DNA of 64,000 bases from Paraburkholderia caffeinilytica (lineage in GTDB: Bacteria > Pseudomonadota > Gammaproteobacteria > Burkholderiales > Burkholderiaceae), in contig NZ_CP031467.1 in assembly GCF_003368325.1 (NCBI RefSeq), positions 1,550,001 to 1,614,000 on the forward strand, written 5' to 3'. Of the stretch, positions 48,058-57,800 are shown one piece after another. The notes under the pieces were generated by a model. That model saw only the letters and a program-made list of their open reading frames with translations. It was not told where the DNA came from and did not search any database. The position numbers and the translations under genes were made by a program. Each line of letters opens with the position of its first letter. Position 1 is the first letter of the stretch.

Positions 48058-49386
48058 ATGCTCCTGGCGACGCGTTGCCCCTTCTGCGAAACCGTCTTCC
48101 GCCTGCAACCGGCGCAGCTCGCGCTGCGCCGCGGTCTCGTGCGCTGTGGGCATTGCCATGAAGTATTCGACGCATCGAGCAGCCTGTTCGAACTGGACGA
48201 GCACGGCGACTTCTCGTCCGCCAAGCCCGTTGCCGCGGCTGCGGCGATCGAGGCGTTGTCCGGCGTACGCCCCAAAGACCCCGATTTCAGCGCTGAAGCA
48301 TGGGATCCGTGGGCGCCGGCGCCCGACGCCGCGATCGACAACCGCCTGCTTCACAACGCCAGCAATCTGCCGCTTACGCCGGTCTCCACCGGCGCAGGCA
48401 TCGCTGTCACGCCGCGCCACGCAACCGAGCCGGAACTGCCGGCGAGCGCCTTCACCACACCGATTCCTCCCGACGACGAACCCAGTCTGGCGAGCGCGCC
48501 GCCCGACCCTCTCGCCCACTCGGCCCACGCGGCCGAGGCGCCCGCGGACGTCCCGAGTGAACCTGCCGCCAGCAAGGCCGATCTGTCTGCGGAGGCCGCG
48601 CCGCGAGTCTGGCACAAGACCGAACGCGCTTCTGGACACCTCGCTGATGCCGACGAGCCGGTTTTGAACGAGCCCTCCCCCTTGCGGGGCATTCCCGACA
48701 ATGAACCGCATTTCGGTGCGGCCGGAACAGGTCGAGCCGGCCCAGGCGGCCCTGCAGGCATAGGTGCGGCGGCCGGCGCGGGCGGCGGCTCGACGCCGGG
48801 TCCGGCCACATTTGGATCAAGCGGCGAACCCTTTTCCGTCCAGCCGGTACATGACGGCGTCGATCCCTTCCCGGTGGTACGCGAAACACGCCCGGCCGAA
48901 CCGCGCCGCCTCGGCTGGATCATCTTCGGCTCGGCGGTCGCCGGGCTCTTCGCGATCGCCCTGCTCGCGCAACTTGCCTGGTGGCAGCGCGAAACCGTGC
49001 AGGTCTTCTTCCCACGTTCGCAGACGCTCTACGCAAAAGCCTGCGCGCAGCTCGGCTGTCAGATCACGCCGCCGCACGACATCGACGGCTTGCAGGTCGA
49101 GCCGTCCGATCTGCGGCAGATCGACGGCCCGCACAAGCTCGAACTGAAGATGCCGCTGCGCAACCGCTCCAATATTGCGCTGGCCTACCCGGCCATCGAA
49201 CTCACGCTGCTCGACGACCAGAACAATGTCGCCGTGCGACGCGTGCTGTGGCCGCAAGACTACGTCGCACCCGGCACGCCGATCGCGGCCGGACTGCCGG
49301 CACACACGACCCAGACCATGATCGTGCACCTCGACACGGGCAATGCGGTCGCGTCCAATTTCCGCGTACAGATTTTTTATCCGTAA
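48058..49386 (+). CDS. Zinc-ribbon, DUF3426 membrane protein
   Basis: The 442-residue protein begins with a zinc-ribbon of the MJ0042 type: [19 protein letters not shown], then [12 protein letters not shown], giving the CPxC...CGHC pair. A long Ala/Pro/Glu-rich, probably disordered segment (about residues 75-285) follows, then one transmembrane helix ([22 protein letters not shown]) around residue 295 and a C-terminal DUF3426-like domain of about 120 residues, with [15 protein letters not shown] and the ending [16 protein letters not shown]. Function unknown; it sits between prmA and tpx, a common position in Burkholderia. Confidence 0.85.
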   Translation: MLLATRCPFCETVFRLQPAQLALRRGLVRCGHCHEVFDASSSLFELDEHGDFSSAKPVAAAAAIEALSGVRPKDPDFSAEAWDPWAPAPDAAIDNRLLHNASNLPLTPVSTGAGIAVTPRHATEPELPASAFTTPIPPDDEPSLASAPPDPLAHSAHAAEAPADVPSEPAASKADLSAEAAPRVWHKTERASGHLADADEPVLNEPSPLRGIPDNEPHFGAAGTGRAGPGGPAGIGAAAGAGGGSTPGPATFGSSGEPFSVQPVHDGVDPFPVVRETRPAEPRRLGWIIFGSAVAGLFAIALLAQLAWWQRETVQVFFPRSQTLYAKACAQLGCQITPPHDIDGLQVEPSDLRQIDGPHKLELKMPLRNRSNIALAYPAIELTLLDDQNNVAVRRVLWPQDYVAPGTPIAAGLPAHTTQTMIVHLDTGNAVASNFRVQIFYP

Positions 49387-49459
49387 CGCATCCTCGCGCG
49401 CCCGGTACCGACCGGGCGTATTCACCGTCATCACTGACGAATTTTCGGAGCACGACAAC

Positions 49460-49960
49460 ATGAGTCAAGTCACGCTGGGTGGCAACCCGATCGAAGTAGC
49501 CGGCACGTTCCCGACCGTGGGCCAGAATGCCCCCGCCTTCTCGCTGGTCGGCAAGGATCTGAAGCCGGTATCGCTGGCCGACTTCGCCGGCAAGCGCAAG
49601 GTGCTGAACATCGTCCCGAGCCTCGACACGCCGACCTGCGCCACGTCGACCCGCAAGTTCAACGAGGCTGCGGCCAAGCTGAGCAACACCGCTGTGATCG
49701 TGGTGTCGGGCGACCTGCCGTTCGCCGCATCGCGCTTCTGCACGACCGAAGGCATCGAGAACGTCGTGACGGCGTCCACGTTCCGCGGCCATGAGTTCGC
49801 GCAAGCCTACGGCGTCGATGTCACGAGCGGCCCGCTGACGGGTCTGACGGCACGCGCCGTGGTGGTGGTCGACGAGAACGACAAGGTCGTGCACGCTGAA
49901 CTGGTCGGCGAGATCAAGAACGAGCCGAACTACGACGCAGCACTCGCCGCGCTGAAGTAA
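49460..49960 (+). CDS. tpx: Thiol peroxidase
   Basis: Atypical two-Cys peroxiredoxin reducing hydrogen and alkyl peroxides with thioredoxin. The 166-residue protein has the peroxidatic Cys60 in [15 protein letters not shown] and the resolving Cys94 in [14 protein letters not shown], spaced as usual for Tpx. CGGAG lies nine bases before the ATG at 49460; upstream in-frame sequence is not conserved. It is preceded by the zinc-ribbon protein and followed by a kinase gene after about 100 bases that hold a GC-rich hairpin. Confidence 0.97.
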   Translation: MSQVTLGGNPIEVAGTFPTVGQNAPAFSLVGKDLKPVSLADFAGKRKVLNIVPSLDTPTCATSTRKFNEAAAKLSNTAVIVVSGDLPFAASRFCTTEGIENVVTASTFRGHEFAQAYGVDVTSGPLTGLTARAVVVVDENDKVVHAELVGEIKNEPNYDAALAALK

Positions 49961-50056
49961 AACCTTCGCGCACGAACCCCGGCGCCGCGCTTCATGCGCG
50001 GCGCTGTCACGTCGTCGCGCCTATTCCCTTTATCGATTTTTACAGGAACGCTCGCC

Positions 50057-50995
50057 TTGGCTACGCTGATTTGCGGTTCGCTCGCCTACGACAACATCAT
50101 GACTTTCGAAGGCCGCTTTCGGGATCACATCCTGCCGGAGCAGGTCCACATCCTGAACGTGAGCTTTCTCGTGCCGACGATGCGCCGCGAGTTCGGCGGC
50201 TGCGCGGGCAATATCGCCTATTCGCTGCATCTGCTGGGCGGCGATGCGCGCATCATGGGGACGCTCGGCGCGGTCGACGCGCAGCCCTACATGGACCGCT
50301 TCAAGCAACTCTGCCTGTCGACGGAAAGCGTGCTTCTCGTGCCGAACACCCACTCGGCGCAAGCAATGATCACCACCGATCTGGAAAACAATCAGATCAC
50401 CGCGTTCCACCCCGGCGCGATGATGCAGTCTCATCTGAATCGCGCCGACGAAGCGAAGAACATCACGCTCGCTATCGTCGGGCCTGACGGCTACGACGGC
50501 ATGATCCAGCATTCCGAGCACCTGGCAGCGGCCGGCGTGCCGTTTATCTTCGATCCGGGTCAAGGTTTGCCGCTGTTTGACGGCGAATCGCTACGCCGCA
50601 TGATTGAACTTGCTACTTATGTAGCTGTCAACGATTACGAAGCCAAACTGGTGAGCAACAAAACGGGCTGGTCGATCGAAGAGATCGCCGGCAAGGTCGA
50701 GGCGCTGGTTATCACGCTCGGCGAACAAGGCGCACAGATCCATCACGCCGGCGGTATCGAAGAGATTCCCGCGGTAAAGGCGCAGCAGGTGCTCGATCCT
50801 ACAGGCTGTGGCGACGCGTTTCGCGGCGGCTTGCTGTACGGCATCGAGAACAAGCTGGGCTGGGCGACCACCGGGCGGCTCGCGAGCCTGATGGGCGCGC
50901 TGAAGATCGAACACCAGGGCCCGCAAAACTACGCGCCCAGCCGGGCGGAGATCAACGAACGGTTCAAGCAGGCGTTCGGATACGACCTGCAGTAA
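50057..50995 (+). CDS. PfkB-family carbohydrate/adenosine kinase
   Basis: Ribokinase-fold sugar or nucleoside kinase. The 312-residue protein starts at a TTG (MATLICGSLAYDN) with AGGAA eight bases upstream; an ATG 21 codons earlier adds unrelated residues. Family motifs are present: FGGCAGNIAYSLHLLGG near residue 46, the lid-associated ALVITLGEQGAQI, and the catalytic DPTGCGDAFRGGLLYG near residue 250, where DTxGAGD has become DPTGCGD. The GCAGN and DPTGxGDAFR pattern resembles bacterial adenosine kinase-like proteins. Substrate is not certain. Confidence 0.85.
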   Translation: MATLICGSLAYDNIMTFEGRFRDHILPEQVHILNVSFLVPTMRREFGGCAGNIAYSLHLLGGDARIMGTLGAVDAQPYMDRFKQLCLSTESVLLVPNTHSAQAMITTDLENNQITAFHPGAMMQSHLNRADEAKNITLAIVGPDGYDGMIQHSEHLAAAGVPFIFDPGQGLPLFDGESLRRMIELATYVAVNDYEAKLVSNKTGWSIEEIAGKVEALVITLGEQGAQIHHAGGIEEIPAVKAQQVLDPTGCGDAFRGGLLYGIENKLGWATTGRLASLMGALKIEHQGPQNYAPSRAEINERFKQAFGYDLQ

Positions 50996-51020
50996 TACCG
51001 CAAGCTATTGGAGTTAGGGA

Positions 51021-51497
51021 ATGAGAATAACGAGTCGCCTGGTCGTGGCCGCCTTGATTGCCGGTTCGCTGGCCATGTCGGGGTGTGCGTACAACAGCAG
51101 TTCCGCAGACGTCTACACGGCATCGCAGGCACAGCGTGAAGAGACGGTCCGCATGGGCACGGTCGACAGCGTTCGGGCCGTGAAGATCAGTTCGAACAAC
51201 GGCCAGCCGAGCGGCCTGGGCGCGATCGGCGGCGGCGCATTGGGCGCGGTGGCCGGCAGCGCGATCGGCGGCGGACGCGGCTCGATCGTGACGGGCATCA
51301 TCGGCGGCCTGGCCGGCGCGGTGGCGGGCAATGCGGTCGAGAACGGCGTCGCGGTGCACGACGGTCTCGAGATCACCGTGCGACTCGATAACGGCGACAT
51401 GCGCGCCATCACGCAAAGCGCCACCGGCGAAATCTTCCGCGCCGGCGAGCGCGTGCGACTGCTCTCCAGCGGCGGCGTCACACGCGTCACGCACTAA
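51021..51497 (+). CDS. Glycine-zipper outer membrane lipoprotein (SlyB/Pcp-like)
   Basis: A 158-residue lipoprotein with a signal peptide and the lipobox AMSGC (Cys at about 22). The central segment (about residues 65-105) is a glycine zipper with repeated GxxxG-type spacing (LGAIGGGALGAVAGSAIGG, then IIGGLAGAVAGNAVE) that could insert into a membrane. A small C-terminal domain (ITVRLDNGDMRAITQS, then FRAGERVRLLSSGG) ends the protein. Layout fits the SlyB/Pcp surface-lipoprotein family. It follows the kinase gene by 25 bases. Confidence 0.9.
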   Translation: MRITSRLVVAALIAGSLAMSGCAYNSSSADVYTASQAQREETVRMGTVDSVRAVKISSNNGQPSGLGAIGGGALGAVAGSAIGGGRGSIVTGIIGGLAGAVAGNAVENGVAVHDGLEITVRLDNGDMRAITQSATGEIFRAGERVRLLSSGGVTRVTH

Positions 51498-51564
51498 AGT
51501 TTCCCCTCTCGTGCGGTCGCGCTTCACGCGCCGCCGCGACGACCTCAAACGCATGTCCGCCCCC

Positions 51565-51609
51565 GTCGACCGGAGTTAGCGCTTTAGCGCTTACTCCGGT
51601 CCCATGCAA
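51565..51609. repeat. REP-like palindrome, copy 2
   Basis: A 45-base element matching the one at 31552-31597: same GTCGACCGGAGTTAGCGCTT left end and CTTACTCCGGTCCCATG right part, differing only at the apex. Here the hairpin is near-perfect, with 9-base outer arms and an AGCGCT/AGCGCT inner pairing. Confidence 0.75.
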
Positions 51610-51682
51610 TGTGGTCGCGGTGCATGCGTTTTTTTCGCCCGCAGATTTGACGCGTTCCTTGTAGCCGGCGCCTTCGCCAGAT

Positions 51683-51718
51683 AAAAAAAATCCCGTCGCC
51701 AGAAACCCGGCAACGGGA
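51683..51718 (-). terminator. Intrinsic terminator after the H1-like gene
   Basis: On the minus strand a hairpin (outer arms TCCCGT/ACGGGA, inner GCC/GGC-type pairing) is followed by eight T residues. It lies about 120 bases downstream of the H1-like stop. Confidence 0.8.
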
Positions 51719-51838
51719 CCCTGACCGAGTAGCGCTCGGTCTTGCTGCTACAAGCGCTACTCGATCATCGACACAGGATACAGCGTGTCGAAGTACTTCT
51801 ACCGCTCATTGGCCACTCATCGGCCACTCGACGGCCAA

Positions 51839-52453
51839 TTACGGACGGCTGCCCGTCGGGAACGGCCATGCCGCTGCCGGGTTCAGCGCGGTCTTCACCG
51901 TCGCCGCCGGTGCGCTCGAGACAGAAGTCGCAGCGGGTGCAGGAGCCGCCTTCTTGGCGACAGCCTTCTTCGCAGGGGCAGCCTTCTTGGCAGGAGCAGC
52001 AGCCTTCTTCGCGGCAGCCTTCTTGGCAGGCGCAGCCTTTTTAGCGGCAGCCTTTTTCGCAGGCGCAGCTTTCTTGGCAGCAGCCTTTTTCGCAGGCGCA
52101 GCCTTCTTGGCAGCAGCCTTCTTAGCCGGCGCCTTCTTTGCTGCGGCCTTCTTCGCCGGTGCTGCCTTCTTTGCTGCAACCTTCTTCACTGCGGCCTTCT
52201 TAGCCGGCGCTGCCTTCTTTGCCGGTGCCTTCTTCGCTGCAACCTTCTTCACGGCGACTTTCTTGGCTGCAACCTTCTTGGCCGGCGCAGCTTTCTTCGC
52301 TGCAACCTTCTTAGCCGGTGCCGCCTTCTTCGCTGCAACCTTCTTCACTGCGACTTTCTTTGCAGCGACTTTTTTCGCCGGAGCGGCCTTCTTTGCCGGA
52401 GCAGCTTTCTTTGCTGCGGGTTTCTTAGCTGCGGCTTTCTTGATCGTTGCCAT
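51839..52453 (-). CDS. Histone H1-like, Ala/Lys/Pro-rich DNA-binding protein
   Basis: A 204-residue, extremely basic, low-complexity protein built almost entirely from short repeats of the type AAPAKKA, VAAKK and KKAPAKKA, like the C-terminal tail of eukaryotic histone H1 and bacterial AlgP/BpH1/Hc-type nucleoid proteins. It has no globular domain. The last 30 residues (SVSSAPAATVKTALNPAAAWPF split) are less basic. AAGGAG lies six bases before the second of two adjacent ATGs (52453), which I use. Repeat number is expected to vary between strains. Followed by a terminator on the minus strand. Confidence 0.88.
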   Translation of the reverse strand: MATIKKAAAKKPAAKKAAPAKKAAPAKKVAAKKVAVKKVAAKKAAPAKKVAAKKAAPAKKVAAKKVAVKKVAAKKAPAKKAAPAKKAAVKKVAAKKAAPAKKAAAKKAPAKKAAAKKAAPAKKAAAKKAAPAKKAAAKKAAPAKKAAAKKAAAPAKKAAPAKKAVAKKAAPAPAATSVSSAPAATVKTALNPAAAWPFPTGSRP

Positions 52454-52456
52454 CAT

Positions 52457-52895
52457 TTTCTCCTTCAGGTTTTCAGATGAGAGTCAGTTCAAACTACACC
52501 CTTCGTCAAAACCCGCTTCCCGCGGACGCTTCTCAGGGCGCGCGCTACGAAGCGGGCTATTCATCGGCGTACGCAGGTGCTGCGCGCTTACGCTAATGAA
52601 TGCGGTAAGGCGCGCCGTGCCCTTGGGCACCGCGCGCCAGATCTGGTCGGCGCTGGATCTCAGCGCCGGCAATTGCTTGATCGGGCCGCTGGCGGCGACG
52701 CCAGCGGCTTTTTCCGGGGGGAAGTTTGCCCATCCCACTGAAGGGTTCGCAAAGTGCCAGCCATGTTTGTGGGCCGCGAAGGCACGCGACGCACCGGGCA
52801 CAATTTGCATCAGGCGGTTCTGCTCCTAACTAAATTGCCGCGGCCGAAGCCTGCCGGCATCCCCAAAATGAATGCATCTGCGACACGAACCCGGA
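52457..52895. other. Structured intergenic region between nrdB and the H1-like gene
   Basis: This 439-base stretch holds no confidently supported gene. It contains three strong hairpins on the plus strand at 52609-52638, 52648-52668 and 52685-52708, the last followed by TTTTT, i.e. a plus-strand terminator with no plus-strand gene upstream. A 108-codon minus-strand open frame (52484-52810) has moderately coding-like codon use and AGGAG 12 bases before its ATG, but no family resemblance. Confidence 0.5.
52685..52713 (+). terminator. Orphan plus-strand intrinsic terminator
   Basis: A perfect 10-base-pair stem (arms GCCGCTGGCG/CGCCAGCGGC, loop GCGA) followed by five T residues on the plus strand. 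Both flanking genes are on the minus strand, so it does not terminate either of them. Confidence 0.55.
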
Positions 52896-54131
52896 TCACT
52901 CCCAGGTCAGCGCGCCGCCAGTCTGATATTCGATCACTCGCGTCTCGAAGAAGTTGCGTTCCTTCTTCAGGTCGATCATCTCGCTCATCCACGGGAACGG
53001 GTTTTCCTCGTTCGGGTACAGCGGATCGAGACCGATCTGCTGGCAACGGCGGTTGCAGATGAAGCGCAGATAGCTCTTGAACATCGACGCATTGAGGCCG
53101 AGCACCCCGCGCGGCATCGTATCTTCTGCGTAACGATATTCAAGTTCGACCGCTTGCTGGAAGATCTCGCGGATTTCCGCGCGGAACTCAGCCGTCCAGA
53201 GTTGCGGGTTTTCGAGTTTGATCTGGTTGATCAGGTCGATGCCGAAGTTGCAGTGCATCGACTCGTCGCGCAGGATGTACTGGTACTGTTCCGCCGCGCC
53301 GGTCATCTTGTTCTGACGACCCAGCGCCAGGATTTGCGTAAAGCCGACGTAGAAGAACAGGCCTTCCATCACACAGGCGAACACGATCAGCGAGCGCAGC
53401 AGGGTCTGGTCTGCCTCGAGCGTGCCGGTCTTGAAGGCCGGGTCGGTCAGCACGTGGATGTACGGAATCAGGAATTCGTCTTTCGCGCGGATCGAGGGGA
53501 CCTCGTGATACGCGTTGAAGATTTCGCCTTCGTCGAGGCCCAGGGATTCGACGATGTACTGGTAAGCGTGCGTGTGAATCGCCTCTTCGAACGCCTGGCG
53601 CAGCAGGAACTGGCGGCATTCGGGCGCCGTAATGTGGCGGTAGGTGCCCAGCACGATATTGTTGGCGGCGAGGGAATCGGCCGTCACGAAGAAGCCCAGG
53701 TTGCGCTTGACGATGCGGCGCTCGTCTTCGGTCAGACCGTTCGGGTCTTTCCAGAGGGCGATGTCGCGCGACATGTTCACTTCTTGCGGCATCCAGTGGT
53801 TGGCGCAGCCAGCCAGATACTTTTCCCAGGCCCACTTGTATTTGAACGGCACCAACTGATTGACGTCGGTCTGGCCGTTGATGATGCGCTTGTCGGCGAC
53901 ATTGACTCGCGCTTCCGAAACGGCAGCCGTTCCAGCTGCCGCGTTGGTCACATGAGCGACGGGAGCGACAGCGATGTCGTTCGCGAAGATGTCTTGAGCC
54001 GAGGGAGCATGAGGAGCGGAACGCGTTCCGACTTGCGAACCGACAGCCGATCCCGCAGCGTTGCGCAACACATTCTGTTGCGTAGCGCTCGAGGGAGTTA
54101 CGGCAGTGATCTCGTCATCCCAGTTGAGCAT
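52896..54131 (-). CDS. nrdB: Ribonucleoside-diphosphate reductase class Ia, beta subunit
   Basis: Small R2 subunit that holds the di-iron-tyrosyl radical cofactor. The 411-residue protein has a non-conserved N-terminus of about 80 residues (Ala/Val/Thr-rich) before the ferritin-like fold. Metal and radical residues are visible: [12 protein letters not shown] (Asp ligand), EEAIHTHAY with Glu, His and the radical Tyr in E. coli-like spacing, [14 protein letters not shown] (Glu) and DESMHCNFG (Glu and His). The C-terminus ends GGALTWE. The ATG at 54131 has GGTGA five bases upstream. It is transcribed after nrdA, but with an unusually long gap of about 690 bases. Confidence 0.97.
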   Translation of the reverse strand: MLNWDDEITAVTPSSATQQNVLRNAAGSAVGSQVGTRSAPHAPSAQDIFANDIAVAPVAHVTNAAAGTAAVSEARVNVADKRIINGQTDVNQLVPFKYKWAWEKYLAGCANHWMPQEVNMSRDIALWKDPNGLTEDERRIVKRNLGFFVTADSLAANNIVLGTYRHITAPECRQFLLRQAFEEAIHTHAYQYIVESLGLDEGEIFNAYHEVPSIRAKDEFLIPYIHVLTDPAFKTGTLEADQTLLRSLIVFACVMEGLFFYVGFTQILALGRQNKMTGAAEQYQYILRDESMHCNFGIDLINQIKLENPQLWTAEFRAEIREIFQQAVELEYRYAEDTMPRGVLGLNASMFKSYLRFICNRRCQQIGLDPLYPNEENPFPWMSEMIDLKKERNFFETRVIEYQTGGALTWE

Positions 54132-54820
54132 AAATGTCACCATCAATTTAGAACGGTTTGTACCATCTTTTCACGAGCGATAAAAGAGTTCGCTGATGAA
54201 AAATCCTGTTTTCGATTCGCGTTGCTACGTTCATACAACACTTTGTTCAACAGACTGTGTGTATCGCCTCATGTGAAGCGTGTTGAACGCGTGTCGTCGA
54301 GGTGCTTCGCGAGCTCGAAGAGCAACGTGTCGAAGCGACGTTTCGCTGCTCTATCTATCTGTATTGCGGAGCGTGCTTGCAGCGTTTTGCGATTGCTTCC
54401 TGCTGTCTCGCCGACGCGGCGGTTGCCTCGTGCTTGCCTGCTCGTCCGTGCTGGCGAGGTGAAGTTCAATGCAAGGTCGAGCGATGCATCGGGCCGGCTG
54501 TGTCGACCGACCATCGACCGGAGCGTTTGCTGAGCGCTTCATGTCGAGCGCTTCGTCTGTGGTGCCGATTGCTGACTGCGTCATCTACTACGCGCTTACT
54601 GCTTGTCTGTCGCTTCACGGCTTCGGTTGCTTGCCGTGCTTCGCTGCTTTTCGACGAGCGGCGCAACGTCGATTTCGTTTCGCCGCGCCGCTCATCCACT
54701 TCGCTTGTGCATCACTTCTGTCAGGCTGGCGATCGCTGCATGCGGGTCTTTACCTACCGCCCTCAGTCAGGCAGCGATCCTGCCGCCTGCTTCGTGCTTG
54801 CCTAACGATCGCCACGCGTC
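54132..54820. other. Long spacer between nrdA and nrdB
   Basis: No coding frame here is convincing on either strand. On the minus (nrdAB) strand it is purine-enriched with many GAAGC, CGAAG and GCAAGC words; short open frames of 60-80 codons exist but have no start context or family likeness. The part next to nrdB (54132-54260) is AT-richer and could contain a promoter. A nrdAB operon in most bacteria has a far shorter gap. Confidence 0.55.
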
Positions 54821-57800
54821 TTACTGGCAAGCCTCGCACTCGTCGAAACCAGGATCGCCCGGGCGCATCATGCACACCGGCCCGTCCGCTTCCGGCGCTG
54901 CTTCGACCGCAACAGCGGGCGCTGCCGCCGCTACCTGGATGCCGCCCGATGCTGCACCGCCGCTCACGCCGAAGCCGCCGGCCGCGCCACCGCCGACACC
55001 ACCGGCACCGCCCGACCCTTCGCCACCACCCGAGCTCACCGCGTTCAGCGCGCCGTGCGCCACCGTCGACTTCTCGACGTGAGTCGCTGCCATCGTGCGG
55101 AGGTAGTACGTCGTCTTCAGGCCGCGCACCCATGCGAGCTTGTAGATCTCGTCGAGCTTCTTGCCCGACGCGCCGCCCATATAGATGTTCAGCGACTGCG
55201 CCTGGTCGATCCACTTCTGACGACGCGACGCCGCCTCGACCAGCCACTTCGGATCGACTTCGAACGCGGTCGCGTAGATCGCGCGCAGGTCGGCCGGGAT
55301 GCGGTCGATGCGCGACAGCGTGCCGTCGAAGTACTTCAGGTCGGCGACCATCACTTCGTCCCACAGACCGCGTTCCTTCAGGTCGCGCACCAGGTAGTCG
55401 TTGACCACCGTGAACTCGCCCGACAGATTCGACTTCACATACAGATTCTGGAACGTCGGTTCGATACAGGCCGACACGCCGATGATGTTCGAGATCGTCG
55501 CCGTCGGCGCGATCGCGATGCAGTTCGAGTTGCGCATGCCGTAGGTGGCGATGCGCGAACGCAGTTCGGTCCAGTCCATCGATTCGCTCGAATCGACTTC
55601 GACATACCCGCCGCGCGCTTCGGCCAGCAGCTTCACCGAGTCTTGCGGGAGGATGCCGCGATCCCACAGCGAGCCGCGGTAGCTGGAGTAACGGCCGCGC
55701 TCCTGCGCCAGTTCGGTCGACGCGTAGTAAGCGTAGTAGCAAACCGCTTCCATCGACGTATCGGCGAACGCGACCGCCTCTTGCGACGCGTACGGCGTGC
55801 GCAGCAGGTGCAGGCAGTCCTGGAAGCCCATGATGCCCATGCCGACCGGGCGGTGCTTCAGGTTCGAGTTACGCGCCTTGGCCACCGCGTAGTAATTGAT
55901 GTCGATCACGTTGTCGAGCATGCGCATCGCGACGCTGACGGTGCGCTTGAGCTTGTCGTGGTCGAGCACCAGGGTGCCGTCGGCCTGTTCCTTCAGGTGA
56001 GCGACGAGGTTCACCGAGCCCAGGTTGCAGACGGCGATTTCGGTGTCGCTGGTGTTCAGCGTGATTTCCGTGCACAGGTTCGACGAGTGGACGACGCCGA
56101 CGTGCTGTTGCGGCGAGCGCACATTGCACGGATCCTTGAACGTGATCCACGGGTGGCCGGTTTCGAACAGCATGCCCAGCATCTTGCGCCACAGTTGCGC
56201 CGCCGGAACCTTCTTGAACAGCTTGATCTCGCCGCGCGCGACCTTGTCCTCGTAAGCCGTGTAAGCCGTTTCGAACTCAGCACCGAACTTGTCGTGCAGG
56301 TCCGGGCAGGTGGACGGCGAGAACAGCGTCCAGTCGCCGCCTTCGTGCACGCGCTTCATGAACAGGTCGGGAATCCAGTTCGCCGTGTTCATGTCATGGG
56401 TGCGGCGACGGTCGTCGCCCGTGTTCTTGCGCAGCTCGAGGAATTCCTCGATGTCCAGGTGCCACGTTTCCAGGTACGCGCAGACCGCGCCCTTGCGCTT
56501 GCCGCCCTGGTTGACCGCCACCGCCGTGTCGTTGACGACCTTCAGGAACGGCACGACGCCTTGCGACTTGCCGTTGGTGCCCTTGATGTGCGAGCCGAGC
56601 GCACGCACGCGCGTCCAGTCGTTGCCCAGACCGCCGGCGAACTTCGACAGCAGCGCGTTTTCCTTCAGCGCTTCGTAGATGCCGTCGAGGTCGTCGTCGA
56701 CCGTGGTCAGGTAGCACGACGACAGTTGCGAGCGGCGGGTGCCCGAGTTGAACAGCGTGGGCGTGGACGACATGAAGTCGAAGCTCGACAGCACGTTGTA
56801 AAACTCGATCGCGCGCGCTTCGCGGTCGATCTCGTTCAGCGACAGACCCATCGCGACACGCATAAAGAATGCCTGCGGCATTTCGATGCGCACGCCGTCG
56901 TGATGCAGGAAGTAGCGGTCGTACAGTGTTTGCAGGCCGAGGTAGCCGAATTGCAGGTCGCGGTTGTTGTCGAGCGCGGCGCCGAGGCGCTTCAGGTCGA
57001 ACTGCAGCAGCTTGTCGTCGAGCAGCTCGGCTTGCACGCCGCGCTTGATGAATTGCGGGAAGTACTCGGCGTAGCGCTCGCCCATTTCCGTTTGCGTGAC
57101 TTCCTCTTCGAGGATCTCGCGGCGGATCGTGTGCAGCAGGATGCGGGCGGTGACCTGGCTATAAGCCGGGTCTTTTTCGATCATCGTGCGGGCAGCCAGG
57201 ATCGCCGAGTCGTAGACCTGGGTCATCGGCACGCCGTCGTACAGATTTTTGACCGTTTCCGCGATGATCGGATCGGCGCTCACGGCGTCGCCCAGGTTCG
57301 AGCAAGCCAGTTCGATGATGCCGCGCAGCGCAGCCAGATCGAGCGGGCGCGTCACGCCGTTGTCCGTGACGTTCAGACCCGGCGCGCTGGCGGCGACCTG
57401 CTCGTCATGACCGCGGGCTTGCGTGCGCTTCTCGCGATACAGCACGTACGCACGCGCGACGTTGTGCTCGCCGCCGCGCATCAGCGCGAGTTCGACCTGA
57501 TCCTGGATGTCTTCAATATGGAACGTGCCGCCGTTCGGACGGCTGCGCACAAGTGCGCGCACCACGTTCTGCGTAAGTTGCTCGACCAGTTCGCGCACGC
57601 GCGCCGACGCCGCGCCTTGACCACCGTTGACGGCCAGAAATGCCTTCGTCACGGCAATGGCGATTTTCGACGGCTCGAACGACACCACGCTGCCGTTACG
57701 ACGGATCACCTTGTAGTCGGCGTAGGTCACTTGCGGCGCGAGCGCTTGTGCGCCTTGTGCCTGGCCAAAGGCCTGGCCAGTCGGTGAGCCCTCGTACCGG

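Larger units (their letters stand above)
51498..51838. other. Intergenic region between the lipoprotein and the H1-like gene
   Basis: Convergent genes meet here and no gene is supported. It contains REP-like copy 2 (51565-51609) and a minus-strand terminator (51683-51718). The remaining 120 bases up to the H1-like stop include two near-repeats of GGCCACTC around 51810-51830. Confidence 0.6.

Noticed and set aside
49982..50004. GC-rich hairpin between tpx and the kinase gene
   Set aside because: A perfect 9-base-pair stem but no T-run on either strand, so not called a terminator.
52484..52810. Minus-strand open frame of 108 codons between nrdB and the H1-like gene
   Set aside because: Its start has AGGAG 12 bases away and codon use is only moderately coding-like; no family resemblance, and the DNA folds into strong hairpins. 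Kept as an alternative explanation only.
54269..54699. Several minus-strand frames of 77-81 codons in the nrdA-nrdB spacer
   Set aside because: They overlap each other in different frames, none has a Shine-Dalgarno site or known motif.
55055..57787. Plus-strand open frame of 910 codons opposite nrdA
   Set aside because: Same artefact: entirely inside nrdA, His/Arg/Val-rich, no recognisable fold.
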